A stretch of DNA of 64,000 nucleotides. Origin: Spirochaetota bacterium (GTDB lineage Bacteria > Spirochaetota > Brachyspiria > Brachyspirales > JACRPF01). The position numbers were made by a program, and so were the translations under genes. How positions within the stretch are numbered: position 1 is the stretch's first letter; every line of letters begins with the position of its first letter. Location of the stretch: assembly GCA_038043445.1 (NCBI GenBank), contig JBBTBY010000007.1:1-64000 (forward strand), written 5' to 3'. The notes beneath the pieces are model-generated. The model did no database searches. It worked only from the letters and a program-made list of their open reading frames with translations, and was not told the origin of the DNA. Of the stretch, positions 17,885-26,255 are shown in pieces.

Positions 17885-17927
17885 GCGCCGTTGCCCCGAG
17901 CTGTCAGTGAGCCGAGGGCGAACGGTC
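17885..17927 (+). repeat. Dispersed 43-bp repeat, copy A
   Basis: Starting GCGCCGTTGCCCCGAGCTGT, this stretch recurs on the opposite strand at 26183-26225 with four mismatches (39 of 43). Both copies are intergenic and each can fold into an imperfect hairpin about a CACTGAC/GTCAGTG loop. It lies between the esterase and the beta-propeller gene. Confidence 0.65.
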
Positions 17928-17969
17928 AAGGCGAATTCGCCCGCAGTTCCATTTTTCACCCGTGTATCG

Positions 17970-17975
17970 TATACT
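17970..17975 (+). promoter_or_regulatory. -10 box immediately before the beta-propeller gene
   Basis: TATACT ends 6 bases before the ATG at 17982, and no Shine-Dalgarno is present. The -35 region is poor (TTCCAT at 17947-17952). It matches the leaderless pattern at other genes here but is weaker evidence. Confidence 0.4.
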
Positions 17976-17981
17976 CGGTAC

Positions 17982-19076
17982 ATGGTCCGCTCATATATCC
18001 TCATATTGTTCGTCCTCGCATCGGTCGGGTACGCGGAAAATATAGCCCCCGGCATTGAACGCATCTCCGTGAGCGAAGGCCTCCCCTCGAAATATCCATA
18101 CCGCCTTGCGCTCATACAGAGGACCGTGTGGGTGACGATGCGTGCCGCCCAGGGAGCCTTTCGCATCAACGGTATCGTCCGCGTCGATGGCACATCGATA
18201 TCTGAGTTTTCCGGGACGAATACCGGCTTGCGCTCCGATGCCGTGAACGCATTGACCGCCCTTGACGACGGAACGCTCTACGCCGCCAGCGAAAAAGGTC
18301 TTCATCGCTATGCTTCGAACAGATTCGAGGCGGTCGGTGCTGCGGTGCCGCTCACCCATATAACAGCGGATGATACCGGTACTGTCTGGTCATTCGGCTC
18401 TGACGATGAAAAATGCTATTCGATGTTGCTTCGCGGCGGACGCACGACCGCCCTCTCGATGAAAAAACGCTATCGCCCGCTTGCGCTGTTCGCGGCGACA
18501 TCGAATTCCGCATGGCTTGTCCATCAGGGCGGAATACTTGTCATCACCGAAAAGGCAATGACGGATATGCCGCTCACCGGAACGCCGCTCTGGAAAAAAG
18601 AGAACCGCGACCCTGACGGCCCTGTGCCGTCGGTATGGATTTACAGCGCGGTAAAAATGGGGCCGGCGTTCTACTTCGTCGGGCACACGAAAGCGCTCGT
18701 GCGCTATGAGAACGGCTTTCATGTCGTCACCAACGGCCATTTCGGACGGCTTGCCGCGGGCGGCGGGAATGTTTTCGCATCGGATTTCAACGGTTCGATA
18801 TACCGTTATGACGGAGCATCGTTCTCCCGCATATTCTCCGGTGCCCGCTCCATCGGCCACCTCTATGCGTCGGCGGGCGGTACGCTCTGGGCGGAAGTGG
18901 ATATGGAGCGCAATGCACCGCATGCACTTATACGATATGATGCACCGTATACACGTGAAACCAAGCGCTATTCACTCCTGTCCGGGTCGGCTCTATCGCC
19001 GGGCATATGCGACATGGCAGTCGATGAGAACGGCCTCTGGCTTGCAACGAACGACGGATTGTGGAAGATACAATGA
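17982..19076 (+). CDS. Exported beta-propeller protein (two-component-regulator propeller type)
   Basis: 364 residues from the ATG at 17982. A signal peptide ends near VGYAEN. The rest is made of repeated strands with GLRSDAVNALTALDDGTLYAASEKGL, DDTGTVWSF and DMAVDENGLWLATNDGLWKI, which match the Reg_prop propeller repeat found in sensor domains of hybrid two-component proteins. Here the propeller stands alone, without a membrane anchor or kinase, so it may be a periplasmic binding or sensing partner. Its stop overlaps the start of the YqeK-like gene (ATGA), which links the two translationally. Function unknown beyond the fold. Confidence 0.75.
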   Translation: MVRSYILILFVLASVGYAENIAPGIERISVSEGLPSKYPYRLALIQRTVWVTMRAAQGAFRINGIVRVDGTSISEFSGTNTGLRSDAVNALTALDDGTLYAASEKGLHRYASNRFEAVGAAVPLTHITADDTGTVWSFGSDDEKCYSMLLRGGRTTALSMKKRYRPLALFAATSNSAWLVHQGGILVITEKAMTDMPLTGTPLWKKENRDPDGPVPSVWIYSAVKMGPAFYFVGHTKALVRYENGFHVVTNGHFGRLAAGGGNVFASDFNGSIYRYDGASFSRIFSGARSIGHLYASAGGTLWAEVDMERNAPHALIRYDAPYTRETKRYSLLSGSALSPGICDMAVDENGLWLATNDGLWKIQ

Positions 19077-19672
19077 AGGCGCGAAGCATGAAGCACACGG
19101 ATACGTCGGTCGCATCGATACAATCCTGGCTGAAAAGGAACATCGATGCACCGCGTTATCGCCATACGATGGGTACGTATGCGGTCGCGATGAAGCTCGC
19201 AAAACGCCATGGTGCGAACGAACGGAAAACCGCGCTTGCCGCACTCCTCCACGATGCGGGGCGCATGTTCTTTTCGCCGAAGGCCATGATCGCGTACATA
19301 AGAGAGCACGGCGAAGCATTGCCCGCACATCGCGAGCTGAGCACCGGTCTTCTCCACGCTGCCGCGAGCGCCGCGATAGCGCGTGCCGTGTTCGGCGTCC
19401 GCGACAGGACCGTCCTCGATGCGATACGGCGTCACACCACCGGCGGAAAGAACATGTCGCTCATCGCGAAAATCATCTATATCGCCGACGTTCTCGACCC
19501 GAGCCGCGGTCTTCCCCATACGCGAGGACTGCTGAAGAAAGCGATGCGCGATCTTAACGATGCGCTCATAGACACGGTGCGGATCAGCATCGACTATGTC
19601 ATGCGGCAGCGGATATTCCTTGCGCCGGGATCGCTGGAATTTTACAACAGCCTTATCCGCTCGCGGCGATAA
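19073..19672 (+). CDS. yqeK: YqeK-like HD-domain phosphohydrolase
   Basis: 199 residues. The ATG at 19073 overlaps the preceding TGA and has GGAAGA 4-9 bases upstream. HD-domain metal ligands are visible: RYRHTMGTY (first His), ALLHDAGR (His-Asp) and a later IRRHTTGG. Also typical are IIYIADVLDPSRG and the C-terminal NSLIRSRR. In other bacteria YqeK hydrolyses symmetrical Ap4A to two ADP. Usually it lies next to nadD and rsfS; here those genes are absent and it is coupled to a propeller protein, which is unusual. Confidence 0.85.
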   Translation: MKARSMKHTDTSVASIQSWLKRNIDAPRYRHTMGTYAVAMKLAKRHGANERKTALAALLHDAGRMFFSPKAMIAYIREHGEALPAHRELSTGLLHAAASAAIARAVFGVRDRTVLDAIRRHTTGGKNMSLIAKIIYIADVLDPSRGLPHTRGLLKKAMRDLNDALIDTVRISIDYVMRQRIFLAPGSLEFYNSLIRSRR

Positions 19673-19828
19673 CAGAACGTTCGCGGTAACCCATACCGGC
19701 ATCGACTCTCTCCTGTAACATTGCCGCCGCATTCGGGGTATACCGTGGAAGGGAAAAGCCGGTGTCCGCTGTTCGGTTTCACGCGGAGGCCCTTCGTCCA
19801 TTGCGATCGAGCGAGAAGAAGGTGGAAC

Positions 19829-20893
19829 ATGTCAGTTGCGCTCCTGCTGCACAAACTTCACGCGATACGAAACGGCATCATCACCGCCGGTGCCATGGTG
19901 CTATGCACTTCGGCAACGACCGGGGCGGAGGGGGTTCTCCCGCCGAAAGATGAGTGGCAGAAGAAAGCGGCAGCGTACAGCGCGGCGCATGACGGCGTAT
20001 CCATGCTCGTGCTTATCGACGGCGTTGCAACGCTTGAGGAATACCCCAACGGAGGCGGTGCGGACAAGGCCTGGCAGCTCGCCAGCGGCACGAAAAGCTT
20101 CTGGGGCCCGCTCATGCTCATCGCTGAAAAAGAAGGGATCTGTACGCTCGATGAACGTATCGCCGATACCATCACCGAATGGAGCGGCGATGCCCGACGT
20201 TCACGCATCACCGTACGCCATCTCCTTTCTCTCACCTCCGGACTTCCGAACGGCAGATCGCTCGCTCCGCCGTACCGTGACGCAATACAGTATACTGCGA
20301 AGAACGAGCCGGGCGATGTTTTTGAATACAGCTCGGTGTCCTATCAATGCCTGGGTGAATTCCTCAAACGAAAGCTCGCATTGAAAAAAATGTCATCGCT
20401 CGATTATCTGAAAACCCGTATCTTTGAGCCGATCGGCCTTGTGCTCGCCGATTGGAACAGGGGTACCGACGGGGAACCCGTGCTGCCCTGGGGCGCGCAT
20501 CTCACCGCCCGTGAATGGGCGAAATACGGTGAGCTCATCCGCCACGGCGGCACGTGGAAGGGGAAAGAGATCATTCCGTCATCGCCGCTGCGTTCCTGTT
20601 TCATCGGAAGCAAGGCGAATCCGTCGTACGGCCTTACCTGGTGGCTGAACACGCGGAACGATCTCCCCGCCGATCTTGTGCTTGCTGCGGGTGCCGGGGA
20701 TCAGCGGATGTACATCGCCCCGTCGCGCAGCACCGTTGCGATACGGCAGCGGAAGATCGATATCAAACAGCTCATGCGCTCGAAGCGTCAGCCCGACAGC
20801 GCATTCTCAGATGCGGAGTTCTGTTCGCTCCTCTTTACCGGGGTATCGTCGACGAACGACGCCCCCATGGTGCTGATGCGCCCTATGGAGTAA
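19829..20893 (+). CDS. Beta-lactamase-family serine hydrolase with YSS variant motif
   Basis: 354 residues from the ATG at 19829, preceded by AAGGTGG; a frame to 19721 is open but lacks a site. The signal peptide ends near TGAEG. The catalytic S-G-T-K motif is at about 88-91, and HLLSLTSGLPNG is typical. The second motif reads Y-S-S (EYSSVSYQ) instead of Y-x-N, which may alter or reduce activity. A C-terminal AGAGDQRMYI segment matches the third-motif region (usually H/K-x-G). This is a compact periplasmic esterase-type family. It is convergent with the AraC gene at 20918. Confidence 0.82.
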   Translation: MSVALLLHKLHAIRNGIITAGAMVLCTSATTGAEGVLPPKDEWQKKAAAYSAAHDGVSMLVLIDGVATLEEYPNGGGADKAWQLASGTKSFWGPLMLIAEKEGICTLDERIADTITEWSGDARRSRITVRHLLSLTSGLPNGRSLAPPYRDAIQYTAKNEPGDVFEYSSVSYQCLGEFLKRKLALKKMSSLDYLKTRIFEPIGLVLADWNRGTDGEPVLPWGAHLTAREWAKYGELIRHGGTWKGKEIIPSSPLRSCFIGSKANPSYGLTWWLNTRNDLPADLVLAAGAGDQRMYIAPSRSTVAIRQRKIDIKQLMRSKRQPDSAFSDAEFCSLLFTGVSSTNDAPMVLMRPME

Positions 20894-20917
20894 GCGCAGT
20901 CCCGTGTGTTCGTACTG

Positions 20918-21856
20918 TCATCTCTTTTTTCGGAATACCGTCGGCGTCACGCCTGTCTGTTCCCGGAACACATCATTGAAATGCGTTATGTTCTCAAAAC
21001 CGACATCGAGCGCGATGTGACCGATCGGAAGCCCGGTCTCCGCAAGAAGTTTTTTCGCGTCCTCGATGCGAAGGCGATTGATATAGGTCGCGAGCGTCGT
21101 TCCCGCAATGCGGTTGAAATTCGTCGAAAGCGACGACGGCGTGAGACCGAAGCGTTCGGCAAGCGCGCGCTGTGATATACGTTCCCGGTAATGCGACTGC
21201 AGATGATCGAGTATATCGATGATGGACACCTTTTTCCCCGTGCGTTCACTGCCCGAGCGTACTTCCTCAAGAAGCGTTTTTATCGCCTGCCGGAAGGCGT
21301 CTTTTCCTATCTCCTGCCTATCCTCACCTGCATAGCGGATACGTTCGATGACGATGAAGGCGTTAAAAATTATCCGCTTTGCCGCATCATCCGAAAGGCG
21401 GCGCACTTCCTTTGTTCGCTCATCCGTGAAGGGCGTGAGAAGCGTGCAGAGGTCGAGGAGATTATACTCGGTGAGCACACGATCGTTGTATCCGATTATC
21501 GACGGGAGAAAGGAAAGCGTAACGATGCGCGCCTCCCCGCTTGCTGCTTCAAAACGATGCGTCACGGATGGATTGAGGAATATCGTGTCATAGGGTGTGA
21601 GCGTCCGTTCGGAGGACGACGATGTCTGGTGTCGGAGATCTCCCTGTATGACGATGACCGCTTCAAGGAAGTCATGCCGGTGCACGGGAAACGGCGTATC
21701 TCGAGAGAGCAGCTGCGTGCCCGCATAGAACGACACACCGTCATTGAACCTGAACACCCCGTCCTTTTCATAGAAGAACGACTGAACGCTTCGCCGCCAC
21801 GGCCCGTTGATATCGAACAGCCCGAACACCGGATCTTTTACTGTACGAACCGCCAT
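20918..21856 (-). CDS. AraC-family regulator with cupin-type sensor domain
   Basis: 312 residues from the ATG at 21856; the frame stays open to 21985 but those residues are Cys-rich and unlike the family. Residues 30-150 look like an AraC cupin domain (PFPVHRHDFLEAVIVIQGDLRHQ, then PYDTIFLNPSVTHRFEA). The C-terminal 100 residues hold the two helix-turn-helix motifs (ISQRALAERFGLTPSSLSTNFNRIAG and IGHIALDVGFENITHFNDVFREQTGVTP). It is divergent from the ADP-ribosylglycohydrolase-family gene at 22039, its likely target. A promoter, TTGTAT-17-TATACT, lies about 50 bases upstream. No clear Shine-Dalgarno. Confidence 0.88.
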   Translation of the reverse strand: MAVRTVKDPVFGLFDINGPWRRSVQSFFYEKDGVFRFNDGVSFYAGTQLLSRDTPFPVHRHDFLEAVIVIQGDLRHQTSSSSERTLTPYDTIFLNPSVTHRFEAASGEARIVTLSFLPSIIGYNDRVLTEYNLLDLCTLLTPFTDERTKEVRRLSDDAAKRIIFNAFIVIERIRYAGEDRQEIGKDAFRQAIKTLLEEVRSGSERTGKKVSIIDILDHLQSHYRERISQRALAERFGLTPSSLSTNFNRIAGTTLATYINRLRIEDAKKLLAETGLPIGHIALDVGFENITHFNDVFREQTGVTPTVFRKKR

Positions 21857-21906
21857 AAAAAACACCGAACCATGCCGAAAAAATGTGGAAGTCTGCCGCA
21901 GGGGCA

Positions 21907-21935
21907 AGTATATATTAGAGCAGTATCGAATACAA
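21907..21935 (-). promoter_or_regulatory. Promoter of the AraC gene at 20918-21856
   Basis: Minus strand TTGTAT (21935-21930), 17 bases, TATACT (21912-21907). It leaves a leader of about 45 bases before the ATG at 21856. Confidence 0.55.
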
Positions 21936-21978
21936 TCATAACAAGAGGTTGTGAAATGGCAATGAATCATCATTGATA

Positions 21979-22006
21979 AGAGCAAGGGGCTTAAGCCCCT
22001 TGTTCT
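21979..22006 (+). repeat. Palindrome (AACAAGGGG family, copy 2), possible terminator
   Basis: CAAGGGGCTTAAGCCCCTTG at 21983-22002 is a perfect palindrome, extended on both sides with one mismatch. It is followed on the plus strand by a T-rich stretch (22003-22013), so it could terminate transcription entering the ADP-ribosylglycohydrolase gene. Its arms match copy 1 at 16538-16567. Confidence 0.65.
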
Positions 22007-22038
22007 TTGTTTTACAACGATCTCAAGGAGAAACGGGA

Positions 22039-23517
22039 ATGATCAACTTCAATGAAAAGGATCTTCGTAATAAGATCTACGGCTGCTGGATAGGGAAATC
22101 GATCGGCGGCACGCTCGGCGGACCCTTCGAAGGCCGCCGTGAGATACTCGATGTGAAAGGGTATACGACGCCTGCAGGCGAACCCTTGCCGAACGACGAT
22201 CTTGATCTGCAACTCATCTGGCTTAAAGCACTGACCGACCGCGGTCCGAAGGGCGTCACCGCTCAGGTGCTCGGTGAATACTGGCTCAACTATATCCCGC
22301 CCCCATGGGGCGAATACGGCGTATGCAAGATGAACCTTCACGCGGGATTCCCGCCGCCGCTCTCCGGCATGCTCACCAATGAAGTCCTCAATAAATCCAA
22401 CGGCGCATGGATACGAAGCGAGATATGGGCGTGCGTTGCCCCGGGCTGCCCCGATACGGCGATACGCTTCGCCTATGAGGATGCATCGGTCGATCACGGC
22501 GGCGACGAGGGCATGTACGCGGAACTTTTCACCGCGGCGCTCGAGAGCGCGGCATTCGTCGTGTCGGATATGCGGGAACTCATACGCATCGGTCTCTCGA
22601 AGATACCGGCTGCATGCCGCGTGGCGACAGCGGTGAAGACCGCGATCAAGGCATACGAAGAGAAGCACACCTGGCAGGAAGCGCGCGAAGCGGTGGTGGC
22701 AGCGAGCGTTCCGGAGATCGGATGGTTCCAGGCACCGGCGAACATCGGCTTTGTCATCGTCGGATGGCTCTACGGCGAGGGCGACTTCGGGAAGTCGCTT
22801 ATCATCGCCACCAATTGCGGCGACGATACCGACTGCACGGCATCCACGCTCGGTTCCATTCTCGGCATCATACGCGGTGCGGATACGATCCCTCAGGAAT
22901 GGATAAAGCCGATCGGCGACAGGATAATCACCGTGGCGATAGATCGCGGAAGCATTCAGTTGCCGACGACGCTCACACAGCTCACCGAACAGACGATGCG
23001 TCAGATAGTTCCTATGCTGACCGCGTTCCATTGCCCCGTTACCGTGAGCGCATCGCCGACCGATATATCGGACATCGCTTCGCTGAAATTGGAAAACCCG
23101 TCCGTCGGCGCCGAGATATGTGGCCGCTCATCGTATGCCGTTACCATGGACGCCGTTCATGCGAAAGTGATACTCGACTACGAAAAAGCGCCGGTGCTCA
23201 GACCCGGCGTGCCGTTCCGGCTCACCGTTGAGATCGATAACCAATTGCCCGATCATCGCCACTACGAAGTGATCTGGCATATGCCTCCCAATGTTCGCGT
23301 GCTGCCTTCGCCGCGAATGCAGATGAGCATCATGCATAAGGGCGTAGAGCAGGGATACAAAAGCCGCGGCTACGGCAAGGTGCACACGCCCGCCGTGTTC
23401 GAGATAGTGGCCGATACGATTGACGAAGCATATGTCCGCGGTATACTGGAAGTGCGTGCGCCGGGACGTCCGACGGTCTGTTTCATACCGGTGCTGTTCG
23501 CAAATGCCGTGTCGTAA
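22039..23517 (+). CDS. ADP-ribosylglycohydrolase-family protein with extra C-terminal domain
   Basis: 492 residues from the ATG at 22039, which has AAGGAG 8 bases upstream. Residues 1-320 follow the ADP-ribosylglycohydrolase fold: GCWIGKSIGGTLGGPFEG, NDDLDLQL in place of the usual TDDT-type motif, DHGGDEGMYAELF, and CGDDTDCTASTLGSILG in place of GGD-x-DT. Acidic metal-ligand positions are therefore kept, but flanking residues differ, so the substrate may not be ADP-ribose. About 150 beta-rich residues (about 345-492, with NHYEVIWHMP-like strands) form a separate domain. No signal peptide. A strong bidirectional terminator follows. The divergent AraC protein may regulate it. Confidence 0.8.
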   Translation: MINFNEKDLRNKIYGCWIGKSIGGTLGGPFEGRREILDVKGYTTPAGEPLPNDDLDLQLIWLKALTDRGPKGVTAQVLGEYWLNYIPPPWGEYGVCKMNLHAGFPPPLSGMLTNEVLNKSNGAWIRSEIWACVAPGCPDTAIRFAYEDASVDHGGDEGMYAELFTAALESAAFVVSDMRELIRIGLSKIPAACRVATAVKTAIKAYEEKHTWQEAREAVVAASVPEIGWFQAPANIGFVIVGWLYGEGDFGKSLIIATNCGDDTDCTASTLGSILGIIRGADTIPQEWIKPIGDRIITVAIDRGSIQLPTTLTQLTEQTMRQIVPMLTAFHCPVTVSASPTDISDIASLKLENPSVGAEICGRSSYAVTMDAVHAKVILDYEKAPVLRPGVPFRLTVEIDNQLPDHRHYEVIWHMPPNVRVLPSPRMQMSIMHKGVEQGYKSRGYGKVHTPAVFEIVADTIDEAYVRGILEVRAPGRPTVCFIPVLFANAVS

Positions 23518-23538
23518 CGCATCGTCGCGTTCGATAAA

Positions 23539-23568
23539 AAAAGAGGCGGGGAAAACCCCGCCTCTTTT
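23539..23568. terminator. Bidirectional Rho-independent terminator
   Basis: GAGGCGGGG (23543-23551), loop AAAA, CCCCGCCTC (23556-23564), flanked by A on the left (23536-23542) and T on the right (23565-23568). It serves both the plus-strand gene ending at 23517 and the minus-strand hppA ending at 23588. Confidence 0.92.
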
Positions 23569-23587
23569 CAATTCCCGCTGACCGGAA

Positions 23588-25993
23588 TTACTTTTCCTTT
23601 GTCTGAATGCGCATCGCATAGAACGAGCGCCACACGAACACAAGTGCGACAACGAAGAAGAACGCGCCGACATACGGGGCGATGCCTCTGAAGCTCGGCA
23701 CGATGGCTATTTCCATCGCGAGAAGCCCGAAGAGCGTCGTGAACTTGATGATCGGGTTCATGGCCACCGATGATGTGTCCTTGAACGGGTCGCCCACCGT
23801 ATCGCCCACGACGGTCGCGGCATGGAGCGGTGTGCCCTTTTCCTTGAGATCTACTTCAACGATCTTCTTCGCATTATCCCAGCAGCCGCCGGCATTCGCC
23901 ATGAAGAGGGCCTGGAAGAGGCCGAACACGGCGATGGCGATGAGGTAGCTGATGAAGAACGAGGTCGGGGCATTGTTCGTGCCCTGCGGCGATGAGAAGA
24001 ACGCGAAGGCGAGCGCGAACGAGAATATCGCTATGAATATATTGAACATCCCGTTCTGCGCGTACTGCGTACAGATCTGAACGACCTTCTTCGATGCTTC
24101 TGTATCCGCTTTCTTTGCGGCCTTTTTGTCGAGCTTGATGTGGTCCTTGATGTACTCGACCGCGCGATATGCACCGGTGGTCACTGCCTGAATGGAAGCG
24201 CCTGAGAACCAGTAGATGACCGCGCCGCCGGCGATGAAGCCTAAGAGCGAATACGGGTTCAGAAGGTTCAAGACCGTTTCCGGCTCGATGCCGAGCGTGC
24301 TCTTGATGAGGAGGATAAGCGAGAATATCATCGTTGTTGCGCCCACGACAGCCGTGCCGATGAGCACCGGTTTGGCGGTCGCCTTGAACGTGTTGCCCGC
24401 GCCGTCATTCTCTTCGAGATAATGCTTCGCTTTCGCAAAATCCGGCTTGAAACCGAATTCCTTTTCGATGTTCTTGCCCGCCTGCTTGTCCTCTTCGATG
24501 AGCGAAAGCTCGTAGACGGACTGCGCATTGTCGGTGACCGGGCCGTAGCTGTCCACCGCAATGGTCACCGGACCCATGCCGAGGAAGCCGAAGGCCACGA
24601 GACCGAAGGCGAACACGGACGGGTATATCATGTGCACGCCGAGACCATGGAGCGAGAAGAAATACGATACTGCCATGAGCGCGGCTATCGTAAGACCGAT
24701 CCAGAACCCGCTGAAATTACCGGCGACAAGGCCGGAAAGAACGGTGAGCGACGCGCCGCCCTGACGGGAGGCCGTGACCACTTCCTTTGTATGCGCGGAC
24801 TTGGTGCTCGTGAACACTTTCACGAATTCGGGGATTATCGCGGCGGCAAGCGTGCCGCAGCTGATGATGCCGGCAAGCCAGAGCCAGAGATTGCCGCCGA
24901 GCGACGAAAGCTGCCAGTAGCTCACGGCGAACGTCATGCCGACGGAAAGTATCGACGTGATCCAGATGAGGTTGGTGAGCGGCTGTTCGAAATCGAGATG
25001 TTCCTTGCGCGCAAAGAATATCTGATTGACGACGCCGTTGAGCCAATAGGAAATTATCGATGTTGCCACCATGAGGAAGCGCATCGTGAATATCCAGGTG
25101 AGGAGCGTTATCTGCATCGCGGGGTCTTTCACGGCGAGGAGGATGAAGCTTATGAGCGCGACACCGGTCACCCCGTAGGTCTCAAAACCGTCAGCGGTGG
25201 GGCCGACCGAGTCGCCCGCATTGTCGCCCGTGCAGTCGGCGATGACGCCGGGATTACGCGGATCGTCCTCTTTGATATTGAAGACGATCTTCATGAGATC
25301 GCTTCCCACGTCGGCTATCTTCGTGAAGATACCTCCGGCAACGCGGAGCGCGGAAGCGCCGAGCGATTCGCCGATGGCAAAACCGATGAAACACGCTCCG
25401 GCGATGTCGCCCGGAACGAAAAGAAGGATGCAGAGCATGATGAAAAGCTCTACGCTCACAAGAAGCACGCCGATGGACATGCCCGCCTGAAGCGGTATGT
25501 TCAAGAGCTTGATCGGTGCGCGCATGAGCGAGGCAAATGCCGTGCGGGCGTTTGCGAGCGTATTCATGCGTATGCCGAACCATGCAACGCCGTAGGAGCC
25601 GAGTATGCCGACCACCGAGAAAAGGAGGATGATAACCACTTTGCCGATGGGCATCTGCTGAAGGACGCCGAAATAGAACGCGATACACGCGCCGATGATG
25701 AGCTCGAGTATGATGAGGAATTTCCCCTGCTGGAGGAGATATGCCTTGCACGTCTCGAAAATGAGATTGCCGATATCAAGCATGGACTTGAACACCGGCA
25801 GGCGCTTGACGCGATTATACTCGAGCAGCCCGAAGGCGAGCCCGAGCACGCATACCCCGATGCCGATGAGCAGGAGGTTGAAGCTGAACGGATGCTGAGC
25901 GAACGATGGGACAACGAGAGCCGCCTCGCCGCCGCCGTGATGGACCACGGCATTGGTTACGGCCGCCGCTGTTTTTGCGACTGGAATAGCCAT
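23588..25993 (-). CDS. hppA: Membrane-bound ion-pumping pyrophosphatase
   Basis: 801 residues from the ATG at 25993, which has AGGAG 8 bases upstream. About 16 membrane spans. Catalytic motifs are complete: DVGSDLMK, then EDDPRNPGVIADCTGDNAGD (near 235-260), GPTADGFETYG, and the C-terminal GDTVGDPFKDTSSVAMNPIIK. The enzyme hydrolyses pyrophosphate and pumps protons or sodium ions. In GNTFKA the Lys stands where potassium-independent enzymes carry Lys and potassium-dependent ones Ala, so potassium independence is likely. Which ion is pumped cannot be told by eye. It is transcribed alone from a strong promoter whose spacer contains nine consecutive G. Confidence 0.95.
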   Translation of the reverse strand: MAIPVAKTAAAVTNAVVHHGGGEAALVVPSFAQHPFSFNLLLIGIGVCVLGLAFGLLEYNRVKRLPVFKSMLDIGNLIFETCKAYLLQQGKFLIILELIIGACIAFYFGVLQQMPIGKVVIILLFSVVGILGSYGVAWFGIRMNTLANARTAFASLMRAPIKLLNIPLQAGMSIGVLLVSVELFIMLCILLFVPGDIAGACFIGFAIGESLGASALRVAGGIFTKIADVGSDLMKIVFNIKEDDPRNPGVIADCTGDNAGDSVGPTADGFETYGVTGVALISFILLAVKDPAMQITLLTWIFTMRFLMVATSIISYWLNGVVNQIFFARKEHLDFEQPLTNLIWITSILSVGMTFAVSYWQLSSLGGNLWLWLAGIISCGTLAAAIIPEFVKVFTSTKSAHTKEVVTASRQGGASLTVLSGLVAGNFSGFWIGLTIAALMAVSYFFSLHGLGVHMIYPSVFAFGLVAFGFLGMGPVTIAVDSYGPVTDNAQSVYELSLIEEDKQAGKNIEKEFGFKPDFAKAKHYLEENDGAGNTFKATAKPVLIGTAVVGATTMIFSLILLIKSTLGIEPETVLNLLNPYSLLGFIAGGAVIYWFSGASIQAVTTGAYRAVEYIKDHIKLDKKAAKKADTEASKKVVQICTQYAQNGMFNIFIAIFSFALAFAFFSSPQGTNNAPTSFFISYLIAIAVFGLFQALFMANAGGCWDNAKKIVEVDLKEKGTPLHAATVVGDTVGDPFKDTSSVAMNPIIKFTTLFGLLAMEIAIVPSFRGIAPYVGAFFFVVALVFVWRSFYAMRIQTKEK

Positions 25994-26039
25994 TGCGATA
26001 ACTCCTAGTAATGAAGATACTTGATGTAAAAGAGTGGTC

Positions 26040-26068
26040 ATTGTATGGCAGGGGGGGGGCTTTGTCAA
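26040..26068 (-). promoter_or_regulatory. hppA promoter with poly-G tract in the spacer
   Basis: Minus strand TTGACA (26068-26063), 17 bases, TACAAT (26045-26040). The spacer holds nine consecutive C on this strand (G on the plus strand, 26051-26059). Slippage in such a tract would shift the spacing away from the optimal 17. Upstream, 26069-26182 contains an inverted repeat GTTCAATG (26106-26113) with CATTGAAC (26128-26135). Confidence 0.75.
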
Positions 26069-26182
26069 GATTAATTCCTGCGCTGCCGCGAAAAAACAGA
26101 CCGCTGTTCAATGGTCCACACTTCGCTCATTGAACGGAACCGAAATGAGCGGCGATACCGAACAAACAGAACCGTCACATCG

Positions 26183-26225
26183 ACTGTTCACCCTTGGCTC
26201 ACTGACAGCTCGGGGCAACGGCACC
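26183..26225 (-). repeat. Dispersed 43-bp repeat, copy B
   Basis: This is the reverse complement of copy A (17885-17927) with four differences. Three of the four are C/T or G/A changes within the potential stem, which G-U pairing tolerates. It lies 30 bases beyond the stop of the sulfatase gene. Confidence 0.65.
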
Positions 26226-26255
26226 GTGGCCGTCGATCGGGAACGATATCCGTCG

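Noticed and set aside
18947-18962. Possible third parS site (CACGTGAAAC)
   Set aside because: Only about 11 of 16 consensus positions match, the left arm is wrong, and it lies inside a coding sequence.
24422-26008. 528-residue open frame opposite hppA
   Set aside because: The translation is dominated by Glu, Arg, His and Asp without pattern, while the opposite strand encodes a complete pyrophosphatase.
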